64,000 bases of DNA from Calothrix sp. NIES-4105 (GCF_002368415.1 NZ_AP018290.1:4353614-4417613), one strand, 5' to 3'. Shown: positions 34,269-43,299, numbered from the stretch's first letter. A program made the numbers and translations. The notes: a model not told the origin generated them from the letters alone.

Positions 34269-35798
34269 ATGCGCGTTCAAACTACGGGTTATACCAATTC
34301 AAAATATATAAAAAATAAAATGACATTTTGGTTTCTGCTTTTATTAGGAATAATTACTTATTACATGGTGCAGCGGAGTGTCGCGCAAATCACCAAAACA
34401 CCTGTTTGGCTGTTGTGGTTAGTGCTGATGGCGCCACCACTGATATGGACTGGATGGTCGGCTGTGTATGGAGTAGAAGTTCGTCCACCTAGGGCATTGA
34501 TGATTGCTCCTTTGGTAATTAGCCCGATTTTATACTGGGTATTATTTCAATTAGGGCGCCGTCCGAGTGAAGCGACGCAAGCGATGGAAGCTGTACCTAA
34601 ATCGCAATTGGCTATTAATCCTACCCCAGAAACTGTGGCATCAGCGCGTCCAATTCAACCAAACGAAGAAACCCAATTAAGAAACTGTTTTCCTTGGTCG
34701 TTATATTACCTGCAAGAAATCGAATACCGACCGCAAGCAGTGATTTGTAAAGGTCAACTGCGTACAGATGCAACAGCAGCTTATAAGCAAGTTAAAGAAA
34801 ATATCGAAGCGGAATTTGGCGACCGTTTTATAGTAATGCTTCAAGAAGGTTTCAACGGGAAACCAATATTTGTATTAGTTCCTAACACTCAATTAGCTAA
34901 ATATCAGCAGCGTAGCTCCGAGAAATTAACGCGACCTGGGTTAGCGTTAGCTTTACTTTTTGCGACGCTAATGACAACTACTTTGGTTGGAACGCGAATA
35001 GCTGGTGTTGAAGCGCAACAGTTAAAAGATAATTTAGGTGTATTATCACGAGGATTGCCTTACGCTTTAGCATTATTAACGATTTTAGGAATCCACGAAC
35101 TCGCTCACTACATTACAGCTAGACGCTATAAAATTCGTGCGACACTTCCATACTTTATACCTATACCGCTTTTCTTGGGAACTTTTGGCGCCTTTATTCA
35201 AATGCGAAGTCCTGTTCCTAACCGCAAAGCCTTATTTGATGTCAGTGTAGCAGGTCCCTTGGCTGGATTTATTGCGACTTTACCTATACTCGCGTGGGGA
35301 TTAGCGCATTCAACAATTACTCCCCTAACCGAACAATCTGGATTATTTAACCCAGATTCTCTCAACCCTAGATACTCAATACTGCTAGCATTAATATCAA
35401 AATTAGTTTTGGGAAGTCAATTAATCACCAAAACAGCTATCGATTTACATCCAGTTGCGTTTGCTGGGTTATTAGGTTTAGTAGTAACAGCATTAAATTT
35501 AGTACCAGTAGGTCAACTTGACGGTGGTCATATTATTCATGCCATGTTTGGACAGCGAAACGCTATTTTTATTGGTCAAATCGCACGTTTCTTACTGTTA
35601 TTACTTGCGTTAGTCCAACCAGGTTTTTTACTGTGGGCAATCATGTTAATATTTGTACCATTAATTGACGAACCAGCATTAAACGATGTTACTGAACTTA
35701 ATAACCAGCGCGATATTTTAGGAATTTTGTCAATCGCTTTACTAATACTTATTGTCTTACCATTACCAAACGTATTTGTACGACTTTTGGGTCTTTAA
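34269..35798 (+). CDS. Site-2 protease (M50) family, EGY1-like
   Basis: A 509-residue intramembrane metalloprotease. About eight membrane spans are visible; the zinc motif HELAH lies near residue 276 and the third ligand motif LDGGH near residue 417. An N-terminal domain of about 120 soluble residues (ETQLRNCFPWSLYYLQEIEY and on) precedes the catalytic part, as in the chloroplast EGY proteins and their cyanobacterial relatives. These enzymes cut membrane-bound substrates such as anti-sigma factors, or act in chloroplast and thylakoid development. ATG 34320 (MTFWFLLLLG) is an alternative start. The last 100 bases of the gene have been duplicated downstream with a DUF4058 gene. Confidence 0.85.
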   Translation: MRVQTTGYTNSKYIKNKMTFWFLLLLGIITYYMVQRSVAQITKTPVWLLWLVLMAPPLIWTGWSAVYGVEVRPPRALMIAPLVISPILYWVLFQLGRRPSEATQAMEAVPKSQLAINPTPETVASARPIQPNEETQLRNCFPWSLYYLQEIEYRPQAVICKGQLRTDATAAYKQVKENIEAEFGDRFIVMLQEGFNGKPIFVLVPNTQLAKYQQRSSEKLTRPGLALALLFATLMTTTLVGTRIAGVEAQQLKDNLGVLSRGLPYALALLTILGIHELAHYITARRYKIRATLPYFIPIPLFLGTFGAFIQMRSPVPNRKALFDVSVAGPLAGFIATLPILAWGLAHSTITPLTEQSGLFNPDSLNPRYSILLALISKLVLGSQLITKTAIDLHPVAFAGLLGLVVTALNLVPVGQLDGGHIIHAMFGQRNAIFIGQIARFLLLLLALVQPGFLLWAIMLIFVPLIDEPALNDVTELNNQRDILGILSIALLILIVLPLPNVFVRLLGL

Positions 35799-35873
35799 TA
35801 ATTAAGTAGAACTGCTACTATTGTTTTAATGATGGCGCCTGTCATTCTACATCGTTGATTTTAGGACACCCAT

Positions 35874-36662
35874 ATGCTTTCCCCGTTTCCGGGAATGAAT
35901 CCTTACCTTGAAAACCCCGACCTCTGGGCAGAAGTCCATCATTGGTTAATTACACTCATTGCTAACAGCTTAGTTCCTCATTTACGTCCTAAATATCGCG
36001 TAGCTATAGAAAAGCGTGTTTATCAAACGGTAGGAGAAGAAACAGTTTTAGTTGGAATACCTGATGTATCAGTAGGACGTTCTACAACTGATTCTAATGA
36101 CCCAGTTGCCTCGACCATAGCAGTTGCTTCACCTCCACGATTACCAGTAACTGTAACAATTCCAATGCCAGAGGAAGAACGAGAAGGGTATCTAGAAGTA
36201 CGAGAAGTTGGAACAGGAGCAGTTGTCACAACAATCGAAATTCTCTCTCCAAAGAACAAGCACGCGGGTGAAGGACGAAAATCTTACGAAACCAAACGTC
36301 AAAAAGTATTAAGCAGCGAAACTCATCTTGTTGAAATAGACTTGCTACGAGGTGGAAAACCGATGCCAATAATGGGTAGATTTATTAACACTAGCTACCG
36401 AATTTTGGTAAGTCGTAGTAATTACCGTCCCAAAGCTGAATTATATCCGTTTGAACTAATTGAACCGATACCAACTTTTTCTTTACCTCTACGTCAAGGT
36501 GATACCGAACCATTATTAGATTTACAAGCTTTAGTACAAGAAGTTTACGACCGAGCAGGTTTAGATATGGCTATTAATTATACACACAAGCCAATACCTG
36601 AATTATCTGAGGCTGATGAAATTTGGGCAGATAATTTATTACGTCAGCAAGGTTTGCGCTGA
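35874..36662 (+). CDS. DUF4058 protein, copy 1
   Basis: A 262-residue protein starting MLSPFPGMNPYLENPDLWAE, the near-invariant FPGMNPYLE opening of DUF4058. A central block reads VTTIEILSPKNKHAGEGRKS followed by YETKRQKVLSSETHLVEIDL. The order Glu, SPKNK, then EIDLLR resembles the E-x-D-x-K logic of Uma2/PD-(D/E)XK nuclease folds, but this is my inference. There is no signal peptide. DUF4058 is a cyanobacterial and planctomycete family often present in many paralogues. This is the first of three tandem copies and the parental copy of the duplication, since it follows the intact site-2 protease gene. Confidence 0.82.
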   Translation: MLSPFPGMNPYLENPDLWAEVHHWLITLIANSLVPHLRPKYRVAIEKRVYQTVGEETVLVGIPDVSVGRSTTDSNDPVASTIAVASPPRLPVTVTIPMPEEEREGYLEVREVGTGAVVTTIEILSPKNKHAGEGRKSYETKRQKVLSSETHLVEIDLLRGGKPMPIMGRFINTSYRILVSRSNYRPKAELYPFELIEPIPTFSLPLRQGDTEPLLDLQALVQEVYDRAGLDMAINYTHKPIPELSEADEIWADNLLRQQGLR

Positions 36663-36717
36663 TTAAATTGCAATTGATTTAATAAAAAAGAGCGGAGTTT
36701 ACCTTATTTTTGTGTTG

Positions 36718-36816
36718 AATGATGTAACTGAACTTAATAACCAGCGCGATATTTTAGAAATTCTGTCAATCGATTTGCTAATATTTATTGTCTTGCCTTT
36801 ACCAAACATGTACCTG
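36718..36816 (+). pseudogene. Duplicated 3' tail of the site-2 protease gene
   Basis: About 99 bases align with 35682-35780 at a constant offset of 1,036 bases and encode NDVTELNNQRDILEILSIDL, the last membrane helix region of the upstream protease, with a few substitutions. It runs without its stop almost straight into DUF4058 copy 2. It marks the left edge of a tandem duplication of about 1 kb. Confidence 0.85.
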
Positions 36817-36817
36817 T

Positions 36818-37606
36818 ATGCTTTCTCCATTTCCGGGAATGAATCCCTACCTTGAAAACCCTGACCTTTGGGCAGAAGTCCATCACGGGTTAATTGCACT
36901 CATGGCTTATAGCTTAGTTCCTCATTTACGTCCTAAATATCGCGTAGCTATAGAAAAGCGTGTTTATCAAACGGTTGGAGAAGAAACAGTTTTAGTTGGA
37001 ATACCGGATGTGTCAGTGGGACATTCTAAAACTGATTCTAATGACACAGTTGCTTCGACTGTAGCAGTAGCTTCACCTCCAGCAAAACCCGTAACTGTAA
37101 CTATTCCAATGCCAGAGGAAGAAAGAGAAGGGTATCTAGAAGTACGAGAAGTTGAAACAGGGGAAGTTGTCACAACAATAGAAATACTCTCTCCAAAGAA
37201 CAAGCGCACGGGTGAAGGACGAAAATCTTACGAAACCAAACGTCAAAAAGTATTAAGCAGCGAAACTCATCTCGTCGAAATTGACTTGTTACGAGGTGGA
37301 AAACCGATGCCAATAGTGGGTAGATTTATTAACACTAGCTACCGAATTTTGGTAAGTCGTAGCAATTACCGTCCAAAAGCTGAATTATACCCGTTTGAAC
37401 TAAATGAACCAATACCAACTTTTTCTTTACCTTTACGTCAAGGTGATATCGAACCATTAGTAGATTTACAAACTTTAGTACAAGAAGTTTACGACCGAGC
37501 AGGTTTAGATATGGCTATTAATTATACACGCAAGCCAGTACCTGAATTATCTGAGGCTGATGAAATTTGGGCAGATAATTTATTACGACAGCAAGGTTTA
37601 CGTTGA
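36818..37606 (+). CDS. DUF4058 protein, copy 2
   Basis: A 262-residue paralogue nearly identical to copy 1 over its whole length, with changes such as GLIALMAYSL near the N-terminus and a few substitutions between residues 75 and 90. The core blocks VTTIEILSPKNKRTGEGRKS and HLVEIDLLRGGKPMPI are retained, so the gene looks functional. ATG 36818 matches the family start; a longer frame from TTG 36788 would only read the duplicated protease tail. The 92-base spacer in front of copy 1 is missing here, so promoter elements probably differ. The high identity suggests a recent duplication. Confidence 0.83.
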   Translation: MLSPFPGMNPYLENPDLWAEVHHGLIALMAYSLVPHLRPKYRVAIEKRVYQTVGEETVLVGIPDVSVGHSKTDSNDTVASTVAVASPPAKPVTVTIPMPEEEREGYLEVREVETGEVVTTIEILSPKNKRTGEGRKSYETKRQKVLSSETHLVEIDLLRGGKPMPIVGRFINTSYRILVSRSNYRPKAELYPFELNEPIPTFSLPLRQGDIEPLVDLQTLVQEVYDRAGLDMAINYTRKPVPELSEADEIWADNLLRQQGLR

Positions 37607-37675
37607 TTAAATTAGAATTAATTTAAGAAAAAATTACTTAAAACTCAAATCCAAGATAATTTAAGATAAATACTT

Positions 37676-38467
37676 ATGCCTTCTCCATTTCCTGGAATGA
37701 ATCCTTACCTGGAGAGTAGTGAGCTTTGTCCAGAAGTTCACAGTCGTTTAATAGTGGCAATCTCTGATGCTATTTCTCCACAAGTACTGCCTAAATATCG
37801 AGTTGCCATTGAGAAACGAGTGTACCAAGTAACTGAAGAATCTTTATCAGTAGGAATTCCAGACGTTTTAGTAATTAACTCAAAATCTGATGCTACTGAT
37901 ACAAGCTTAAATGTAGCAGTTGCCGAACCACTGAATAAGCCTATAAATGTAAATATTCCTATGCCCGAAGAAGTAATTGAGGGATATTTAGAGGTTCGGG
38001 AAGTAGGAACTGGCGAAGTAATTACTGTTATTGAGCTTCTTTCACCTAAAAATAAACTGTCTAAAGAAGGACGCAACGCATATGAAACTAAACGGCAGAA
38101 AGTTTTAAGCAGCGCAACTCATCTTGTGGAAATTGATTTGCTGCGAAGCGGAAAGCCAATGCCAATAGTAGGCAAAGAAATTCCTAGTAGTTATCGTATT
38201 TTAGTTAGTCGGAGTAATTACCGTCCCAAAGCTGAGTTATACCCGTTTGAACTCCAAGAAGCTATTCCATCTTTTCCATTACCTCTACGCGCGGGTGATA
38301 TTGAACCGCTGATAGACCTGCAATTACTGATTAATCAAGTCTATGATAGAGCAGGTTTTTATGTAGCAATAGATTATAGTAGTGAGCCTACACCTAAGTT
38401 ATCTAAAACTGATACAGTTTGGGCAGATAATTTATTGCAACAGCAAGGTTTAAGGTCTAGATATTAA
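37676..38467 (+). CDS. DUF4058 protein, copy 3
   Basis: A 263-residue, more divergent paralogue beginning MPSPFPGMNPYLESSELCPE. It keeps the family core (ITVIELLSPKNKLSKEGRNA; THLVEIDLLRSGKPMPIVGK; SYRILVSRSNYRPKAELYPF) but differs from copies 1 and 2 in the variable region around residues 60-95 and near the C-terminus. It therefore predates the recent duplication. The gene follows copy 2 by 69 bases on the same strand. The function is unknown; the conserved Asp/Glu/Lys pattern is compatible with a metal-dependent enzyme, not proof of one. Confidence 0.83.
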   Translation: MPSPFPGMNPYLESSELCPEVHSRLIVAISDAISPQVLPKYRVAIEKRVYQVTEESLSVGIPDVLVINSKSDATDTSLNVAVAEPLNKPINVNIPMPEEVIEGYLEVREVGTGEVITVIELLSPKNKLSKEGRNAYETKRQKVLSSATHLVEIDLLRSGKPMPIVGKEIPSSYRILVSRSNYRPKAELYPFELQEAIPSFPLPLRAGDIEPLIDLQLLINQVYDRAGFYVAIDYSSEPTPKLSKTDTVWADNLLQQQGLRSRY

Positions 38468-38511
38468 TTAATCCCCCCCTCCACGTGCGGGGTTGGGGGG
38501 ATCAAAATATA

Positions 38512-39063
38512 TTAACTTGATGCAGAACTAGCAGTTTCGGATGCTTTAGGAGCAGCAACACCCATACGTATCTCGGTAGTTAAAGAAGTAGTATTTACAC
38601 CACCCGCTTGCTTAATTACATTAACGCGCATCCTGAGATTATCGCTGGCAAACCACAAACGTTCTTCATAAGAGACTGTACCAGATTCAAACGAGAGCGA
38701 TAATGCTTCGTCTTCACCTAGCTTATATTGACCTAATGATGGTTTATCTTCGTTACTAACCTGACGTAAAAGTTTACCTTCGTTAGGATTATTGCTGGCA
38801 ACTAAAACTAATACTGTTGAACCTACGTTTTTTTGATTTAGTTTAGTTGTATCGTTCCAATTCACCTTAGCTGCAACAAGAGAGGAATTTGATGCTACTT
38901 GCAAAACTTCGCAAAGTTTGACTACATCAGGGTGAGTCTCTGGTAATTTCTCTATGATAATTTCTGATTTGGCTTCGTTGGCTTTATTTGCAGCTAAATC
39001 TTGAACGGTACGATGGGCAAACCATTTCCCTGTACTTAATTCAAAAAAGTCTTGAATATTCAT
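38512..39063 (-). CDS. CpcS/CpeS-family phycobiliprotein lyase
   Basis: A 183-residue lipocalin-like bilin lyase. The opening MNIQDFFELSTGKWFAHRTV has the FFxxxxGxWxxxR pattern of the family, and VSYEERLWFASDNLRMRVNV with TTEIRMGV forms the conserved C-terminal half, including EERLWFA. Such lyases attach phycocyanobilin to Cys84-type positions of phycobiliproteins in the cytoplasm before phycobilisome assembly. Which subtype (CpcS, CpcU, CpeS) cannot be settled by eye. The last 15 residues are Ala/Ser-rich and probably disordered. It lies 63 bases after a HEAT-repeat protein gene of the CpcE/NblB type, probably the same operon. Confidence 0.83.
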   Translation of the reverse strand: MNIQDFFELSTGKWFAHRTVQDLAANKANEAKSEIIIEKLPETHPDVVKLCEVLQVASNSSLVAAKVNWNDTTKLNQKNVGSTVLVLVASNNPNEGKLLRQVSNEDKPSLGQYKLGEDEALSLSFESGTVSYEERLWFASDNLRMRVNVIKQAGGVNTTSLTTEIRMGVAAPKASETASSASS

Positions 39064-39126
39064 TGCTTATCAGGCGCCTGTTAATTACTGATGATTTATG
39101 AATTTTAGAGCAGGACAGGGGGTTAG

Positions 39127-39810
39127 CTATCCTACGGGATAACCTGCTTCTTTGAGTCTTTGTAGGGAAATTCTAGCTGACTCAGAAACGTGATGGTGAC
39201 TGTCTTTTTCAAGGTATTTCAATGCTGAAACGCTTTTTGGACTTGGCAAATTTCCTAAAGCTTCTGCTAGTCGTTGACGTACTAACCAATCTTCTGCTTG
39301 GGCAAAGCGGAGAATATGGTCTACTGATGTTACATCTTTTATTTCTCCAAGCGCTGCTATTGCCGCTTGTTGCAATACTACTTCGGGTCCATCTAACGCG
39401 CTAATTAGTGCTTCACGTGCGCGCGGGTCTTTTAAATTTCCAAGTGCGACTGCAGCACTAAATCTTACTAACCAATTCGTCTCTTCATAAAACACACGCA
39501 CCAACACTTCAAACGCGCGTTTATCTTCTAAGTATCCCAAGGCGCCTGCCGCATCAGCGCGAATACTGTAATCAGGGTCGTTTTCAACAATATTAACTAA
39601 AATTGGATACGATTCAGCGGTTTGCTTGATACCAAGTGCAAAAACTGCCATCGCTCGAATTTGCAGCGATTCATCGTTCAACACCTTTTTAATCAAAGGT
39701 ACTGCTTCCTCGGCGGAAACATCGCGCAAAGAAGCAAGGGCAACCATGCGGTCGCGCAGACTAGAGCTTTCTAGCTGGGCAGATAGTTCGTCTAAACGGG
39801 GAGTAGCCAT
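39127..39810 (-). CDS. HEAT-repeat protein, NblB/CpcE-like
   Basis: A 227-residue alpha-solenoid with about six HEAT units: DRMVALASLRDVSAEEAVPL, QIRAMAVFALGIKQ, SIRADAAGALGYLEDKRAFE, LVRFSAAVALGNLKDPRARE and LVRQRLAEALGNLPSPKSVS are clear. Cyanobacterial proteins of this length and type include CpcE/CpcF bilin lyases and NblB, which takes part in phycobilisome degradation. Its place just upstream of a CpcS/CpeS-type lyase gene supports a phycobilisome role. It is not a typical CpcE by length (about 270), so NblB-like is preferred. The binding partner is inferred, not seen. Confidence 0.75.
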   Translation of the reverse strand: MATPRLDELSAQLESSSLRDRMVALASLRDVSAEEAVPLIKKVLNDESLQIRAMAVFALGIKQTAESYPILVNIVENDPDYSIRADAAGALGYLEDKRAFEVLVRVFYEETNWLVRFSAAVALGNLKDPRAREALISALDGPEVVLQQAAIAALGEIKDVTSVDHILRFAQAEDWLVRQRLAEALGNLPSPKSVSALKYLEKDSHHHVSESARISLQRLKEAGYPVG

Positions 39811-39935
39811 CTATTGTTTTAGTGCGCTTTTGCTACTTATATTTCTTATTCTAGTATTCTAGAATATTAAGTATTATTGCTATTTCTTTCATGTTAGGAA
39901 AGGCGTATTTTTGCACTTTCCTTAGAGAGATAACC

Positions 39936-40526
39936 TCACCCCACTGTAAACAACCCTAAATGCTCCTCTCCAGTACGCGATGGCACTGAGTTAACGACTG
40001 GAATTAGAGAATCAACCTTAAAATCAGCTTGGAAATACTGCTTAATTTCTTCTGGTGTGGCGCCATATGGGGGACCACCTGGACGATTATGTGTAAAAAA
40101 TAACCCTATTAATTGACCTTGTGGTTTAAGTATGGAACTTGCTACCTGCACATAAGAAAGGCGCCGTTCTATATCAATGGCGCAAAAACACGTATGCTCA
40201 AGAATATAGTCAAAGTAACCTGTAAAATATGCAGGTAAATCAAAAATATCGCACTGCAAAAACTTAATGTCACAATTTGCTGACCTAGCAATTCTTTCTG
40301 CTTCCACAATTGCTCCAGTCGCAAAGTCAAAACCAATTACTTCAAAACCATGTTTAGCAAAAAGTACTGCATCATACCCGCGACCGCATCCTAGTACTGC
40401 GATACGTCCAGGTGTAGGTGCTTTATTGGAGGATAACAGACTAACAAATGCAGGCGCCGCTTGTCCGATATCCCAACGGGTGTTTTGTTCTTGGTACTTT
40501 TGTTCCCAATATTCTTGGTTTGGCAT
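39936..40526 (-). CDS. SAM-dependent methyltransferase, TPMT-like
   Basis: A 196-residue class I methyltransferase. The N-terminal WEQKYQEQNTRWDIGQAAPA is characteristic of the thiopurine methyltransferase family (RWDxG). Motif I is AVLGCGRGYDAVLFAKHGFE and the acidic loop is GFDFATGAIVEA. It ends with PSRTGEEHLGLFTV. Members methylate thiols, selenium compounds or halides; in bacteria, detoxification or volatile halide release is usual. The start lies 3 bases after the stop of the upstream MFS transporter gene, so the two are translationally linked. The substrate is unknown. Confidence 0.85.
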   Translation of the reverse strand: MPNQEYWEQKYQEQNTRWDIGQAAPAFVSLLSSNKAPTPGRIAVLGCGRGYDAVLFAKHGFEVIGFDFATGAIVEAERIARSANCDIKFLQCDIFDLPAYFTGYFDYILEHTCFCAIDIERRLSYVQVASSILKPQGQLIGLFFTHNRPGGPPYGATPEEIKQYFQADFKVDSLIPVVNSVPSRTGEEHLGLFTVG

Positions 40527-40529
40527 ATT

Positions 40530-41978
40530 TTATCTTATATCTTGTGATTCTTGCCGTTGTTTTAACTTCAATAAGATTTCGGCGTGCATTTCGCGCGTGA
40601 TCGGGTAGAAGTAAGTTAAAACTAAACCTAAAATCAATGAAACCAATGGTAGAGGGCCAACCGCAATACGTATAGCTTGTAATGCTGACTCTGGTTGAAT
40701 TGGTAAGGCGCCACTTCCAGCAGTCGCTGCTCGGAAACCAGACGCTTCGAGTGACAAACCCACAACAAATAAACCTAATGCTAACCCAAATTTTTGCAGT
40801 AGCACCATAAAACCATAGAAAATTCCCTCGCGTCGCTGTCCTGTTTGAAGTTCATCAAGTTCAATCACATCAGGTATCATTGACCAGGGAATAAGGTATG
40901 CTGTGGAAACACCAAATCCTGCCATTACAGCTAGAACGTACATTAACGCGATTTGACCGGGCTTTAGAAAATATAATCCTGCGGCTGCTAATATCCACAA
41001 AGACATCCCCGAAAAGTAAACTATTTTTTTACCTACGCGCTTACTCAAAGCACTCCAAACGAATAACATGAATAAAGCTGTACCCTGTACCCCTATCATT
41101 ACCATTGGCACATCAGAGTCTTTCAAACGCATACAGTCAACAACGAAATAAGGGATAATGCTAGCGGTGATTTGCACGGCAAGCCAAGAAAAAAGATATA
41201 TACCAATTACAAATAAAAAGGGAATATTACTAAAAACTGCTGTTAGCTGTTGTGCAATTGGAATCACTGATTCATCTTCGGTTTGAATACGTTTTGCCTC
41301 AAATGCCAAAACTCTACGCTGTGTTCCAAACACGCACCAATATAAAGATGCTACAGAAATCACTCCGCATATTGCAGCTAGAACAACGTACTGCTGCTGA
41401 CGATCTGGAATGGCGCCAAAAATAATTCTTGCCAATATTAGTGAAAAGATACTACCGCCAATCGAAAAAGTAAATCGAAAACTATTTAAGCTTGTACGCT
41501 CGTCATAATCTTGCGTTAGTTCGGGTGTCATTGCTGTATATGGCAAATTCACAACAGTGTAAAACACCTGCGAAAAGATTCCTATTGCCACGTAATACCA
41601 AAACAAACCCCAAGTATTATTCGCACCACTACCAAATCGTGGTACTATCCATTGTAGAAAGAAAAATATTCCAAATGGAATTGCACCATATAGCAACCAA
41701 GGTAAACGGCGCCCCCAGCGCTTTGATTTAGTTTTATCTGTTAGATATCCAACAAATGGGTCATTTATAGCATCCCAAATTTTCCCTATCATTAAAATAC
41801 TGCCAGCCATCCCCGCTGGTATACCCGCGACGTTGGTGAAAAAAACCAGTAAGAAAAAAACCGACACATTCGCAGTAATCGCGGGTCCCAAATCTCCGGC
41901 GCCGTAAGCTAGCTTAGTACTAAAATTGAGCTTTTCACCAGCCTTGCTCCTGAGATAATCTGAATCAGAATCCTTCAT
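40530..41978 (-). CDS. MFS transporter, GPH (sugar:cation symporter) type
   Basis: A 482-residue, 12-helix inner-membrane protein. The first loop carries GKIWDAINDPFVGYLTDKTK followed by SKRWGRRLPW, the DPxxGxxxDxTxxxxGRRRPW signature of the glycoside-pentoside-hexuronide family. The second half has DELQTGQRREGIFYGFMVLL, also typical. These proteins import sugars or other solutes with Na+ or H+. ATG 41978 is preferred over one four codons earlier. It heads a two-gene operon with the TPMT-like methyltransferase; any functional link between them is not evident. It is divergent from a phosphoribosyltransferase gene. Confidence 0.85.
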   Translation of the reverse strand: MKDSDSDYLRSKAGEKLNFSTKLAYGAGDLGPAITANVSVFFLLVFFTNVAGIPAGMAGSILMIGKIWDAINDPFVGYLTDKTKSKRWGRRLPWLLYGAIPFGIFFFLQWIVPRFGSGANNTWGLFWYYVAIGIFSQVFYTVVNLPYTAMTPELTQDYDERTSLNSFRFTFSIGGSIFSLILARIIFGAIPDRQQQYVVLAAICGVISVASLYWCVFGTQRRVLAFEAKRIQTEDESVIPIAQQLTAVFSNIPFLFVIGIYLFSWLAVQITASIIPYFVVDCMRLKDSDVPMVMIGVQGTALFMLFVWSALSKRVGKKIVYFSGMSLWILAAAGLYFLKPGQIALMYVLAVMAGFGVSTAYLIPWSMIPDVIELDELQTGQRREGIFYGFMVLLQKFGLALGLFVVGLSLEASGFRAATAGSGALPIQPESALQAIRIAVGPLPLVSLILGLVLTYFYPITREMHAEILLKLKQRQESQDIR

Positions 41979-42049
41979 AAATCTTCGCACTCATAATAAG
42001 ATAGTAATCGCTTGCCATTAAGTATTATTAGCTATCAATCAGGTTGTTT

Positions 42050-42577
42050 ATGCCAGACATTTACGTTTCTTGGTCAGATTATCACCAAAAAATCGAGCAA
42101 CTCGCAGCTTCGATATATCAGTCTGGGTGGGAATTCAACCAAATTATTTGTCTAGCGCGCGGAGGACTGCGAGTTGGGGATATCCTCTCACGTATCTACG
42201 ACAAGCCGCTAGCAATTTTCGCTACATCATCTTACAGCGGCGTGGGCAAGCAGGAAAGGGGAGACTTAATCTTTTCTCAGCATTTAGCAATGACAACCGA
42301 TACCCTAGGTTCGCGTATTCTACTAGTTGATGATTTAGTTGACTCAGGCGCCACCCTTAAAGAAACTATCCCCTGGCTAAAACAATATAGCGCAACTTCA
42401 ATCGAAGATATTCGTACTGCAGTACTTTGGTATAAAGCCTGCTCAGTAATAAAACCAGATTATTACGTTGACTATTTAGCTGATAATCCGTGGATTCACC
42501 AACCTTTTGAACCTTACGAAATGATGGCGCCAGCCGATTTAGCTGCTAAATACGTAACAGTTGCTAATGTGACATAA
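42050..42577 (+). CDS. Phosphoribosyltransferase, Gpt-like
   Basis: A 175-residue type I phosphoribosyltransferase. The PRPP loop reads ILLVDDLVDSGATLKETI, with the paired Asp residues and the SGAT turn. Upstream, IICLARGGLRVGDILSRIYD matches the PPi loop of xanthine-guanine phosphoribosyltransferases. The hood region (DYLADNPWIHQPFEPYEM) has the W-I-x-F/Q-P-W/F-E-like pattern of Gpt relatives. It probably salvages a purine base or a related compound in the cytoplasm. ATG 42050 is preferred over TTG 42044. It stands alone, divergent from the MFS gene. Confidence 0.83.
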   Translation: MPDIYVSWSDYHQKIEQLAASIYQSGWEFNQIICLARGGLRVGDILSRIYDKPLAIFATSSYSGVGKQERGDLIFSQHLAMTTDTLGSRILLVDDLVDSGATLKETIPWLKQYSATSIEDIRTAVLWYKACSVIKPDYYVDYLADNPWIHQPFEPYEMMAPADLAAKYVTVANVT

Positions 42578-42627
42578 CTATGAACACAGTGCCAGTAGTC
42601 CATGTCATTAATTTTGAGGGGTTTGTA

Positions 42628-42648
42628 GCACAGGCTTCTAGCCTGTGC
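42628..42648. repeat. Palindromic hairpin GCACAGGC-N5-GCCTGTGC, copy 2
   Basis: Same 8-base arms as at 20287-20307, with loop TTCTA. It lies 50 bases after the phosphoribosyltransferase gene, at the border of the degenerate small-gene region. Confidence 0.75.
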
Positions 42649-42723
42649 AGTAATGTATTTTTTTACCACAGAGGCACTGAGAACACAGAGGGCTAGAGAA
42701 ATTTTTTCAACTCACCAAATTTT

Positions 42724-42975
42724 ATGACACAAACTACTACGACTAATAGTAACTAGCCAGCAACACCTGAAGAATTACAGTATTGGGCAAAATTAGACGA
42801 GTTGGATGCAAGCGCATTTGCTGGTAGAAAAATTCCTGAAGAAGAATATAATCGTATTTTCGATGCAATGATGGATGGTAGCAATTTAATCAAACATTTA
42901 GCAAAAATCAAACAACGTAGGCAGGAATTGATTCAAGAAGCTTACGAACTAGAAAAGTATGAAAAGTGGCTATAA
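42724..42975 (+). pseudogene. Small gene broken by an early in-frame stop
   Basis: An ATG at 42724 opens MTQTTTTNSN and meets TAG at codon 11. The same frame then stays open for 72 more codons (PATPEELQYWAKLDELDASA and on, ending YELEKYEKWL) before TAA. The downstream part is acidic and helical with coding-like composition, so a single nonsense change best explains it. Internal ATGs exist only at codons 49-50. I do not recognise the family; the next genes are also small and damaged. Confidence 0.55.
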
Positions 42976-43055
42976 AATCATATTCATGAAAAGCAAGCTA
43001 CAAAAATTTAAATACAAATCGAATTATATCGTAACGCTCGTTGGAGGTTCTTGCC

Positions 43056-43265
43056 ATGAAGCATGACTTTAATAACATGACAAAAACGGAGCTTAGAGCT
43101 TACGTTGTTGCTCATTCCGATGACCAAGAGGCATTTTATGCTTTTGTAGACAGCTTTACTGAAGAGGCGCCACAAGAAACATTCCCACCGATTACATCCG
43201 AAGCAGAAGTTCAAGAAGTGGCAAAACTAATTCGGCAAAAAGTGGAACAGAGAAAAATAAGCTAG
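43056..43265 (+). CDS. Small conserved protein, DUF6887-like
   Basis: A 69-residue protein beginning MKHDFNNMTKTELRAYVVAH and continuing SDDQEAFYAFVDSF, then an acidic linker and a helical tail (VAKLIRQKVEQRK). The pattern MTxxELRxYVLxHRxDxEAF recalls small cyanobacterial proteins annotated DUF6887, usually followed by a DUF6888 gene. No DUF6888 partner is seen here; the next frame is a damaged unrelated gene. ATG 43056 follows a GGAGG-type site (TTGGAGGTTCTTGCC), better than the longer frame. Some relatives lie in toxin-antitoxin-like pairs, but the function is unknown. Confidence 0.6.
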   Translation: MKHDFNNMTKTELRAYVVAHSDDQEAFYAFVDSFTEEAPQETFPPITSEAEVQEVAKLIRQKVEQRKIS

Positions 43266-43299
43266 CAAAAGAATAATAAAAGTGTGTTAAATCCCATTT

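Noticed and set aside
36023-38076. Minus-strand frames antisense to the DUF4058 genes
   Set aside because: They recur only because the plus-strand genes are paralogues; their sequences are Ser/Thr/Val-rich shadows.
42724-42975. Recoded stop (readthrough) in a small gene
   Set aside because: Neighbouring genes are also broken, so simple decay is more likely than programmed readthrough.
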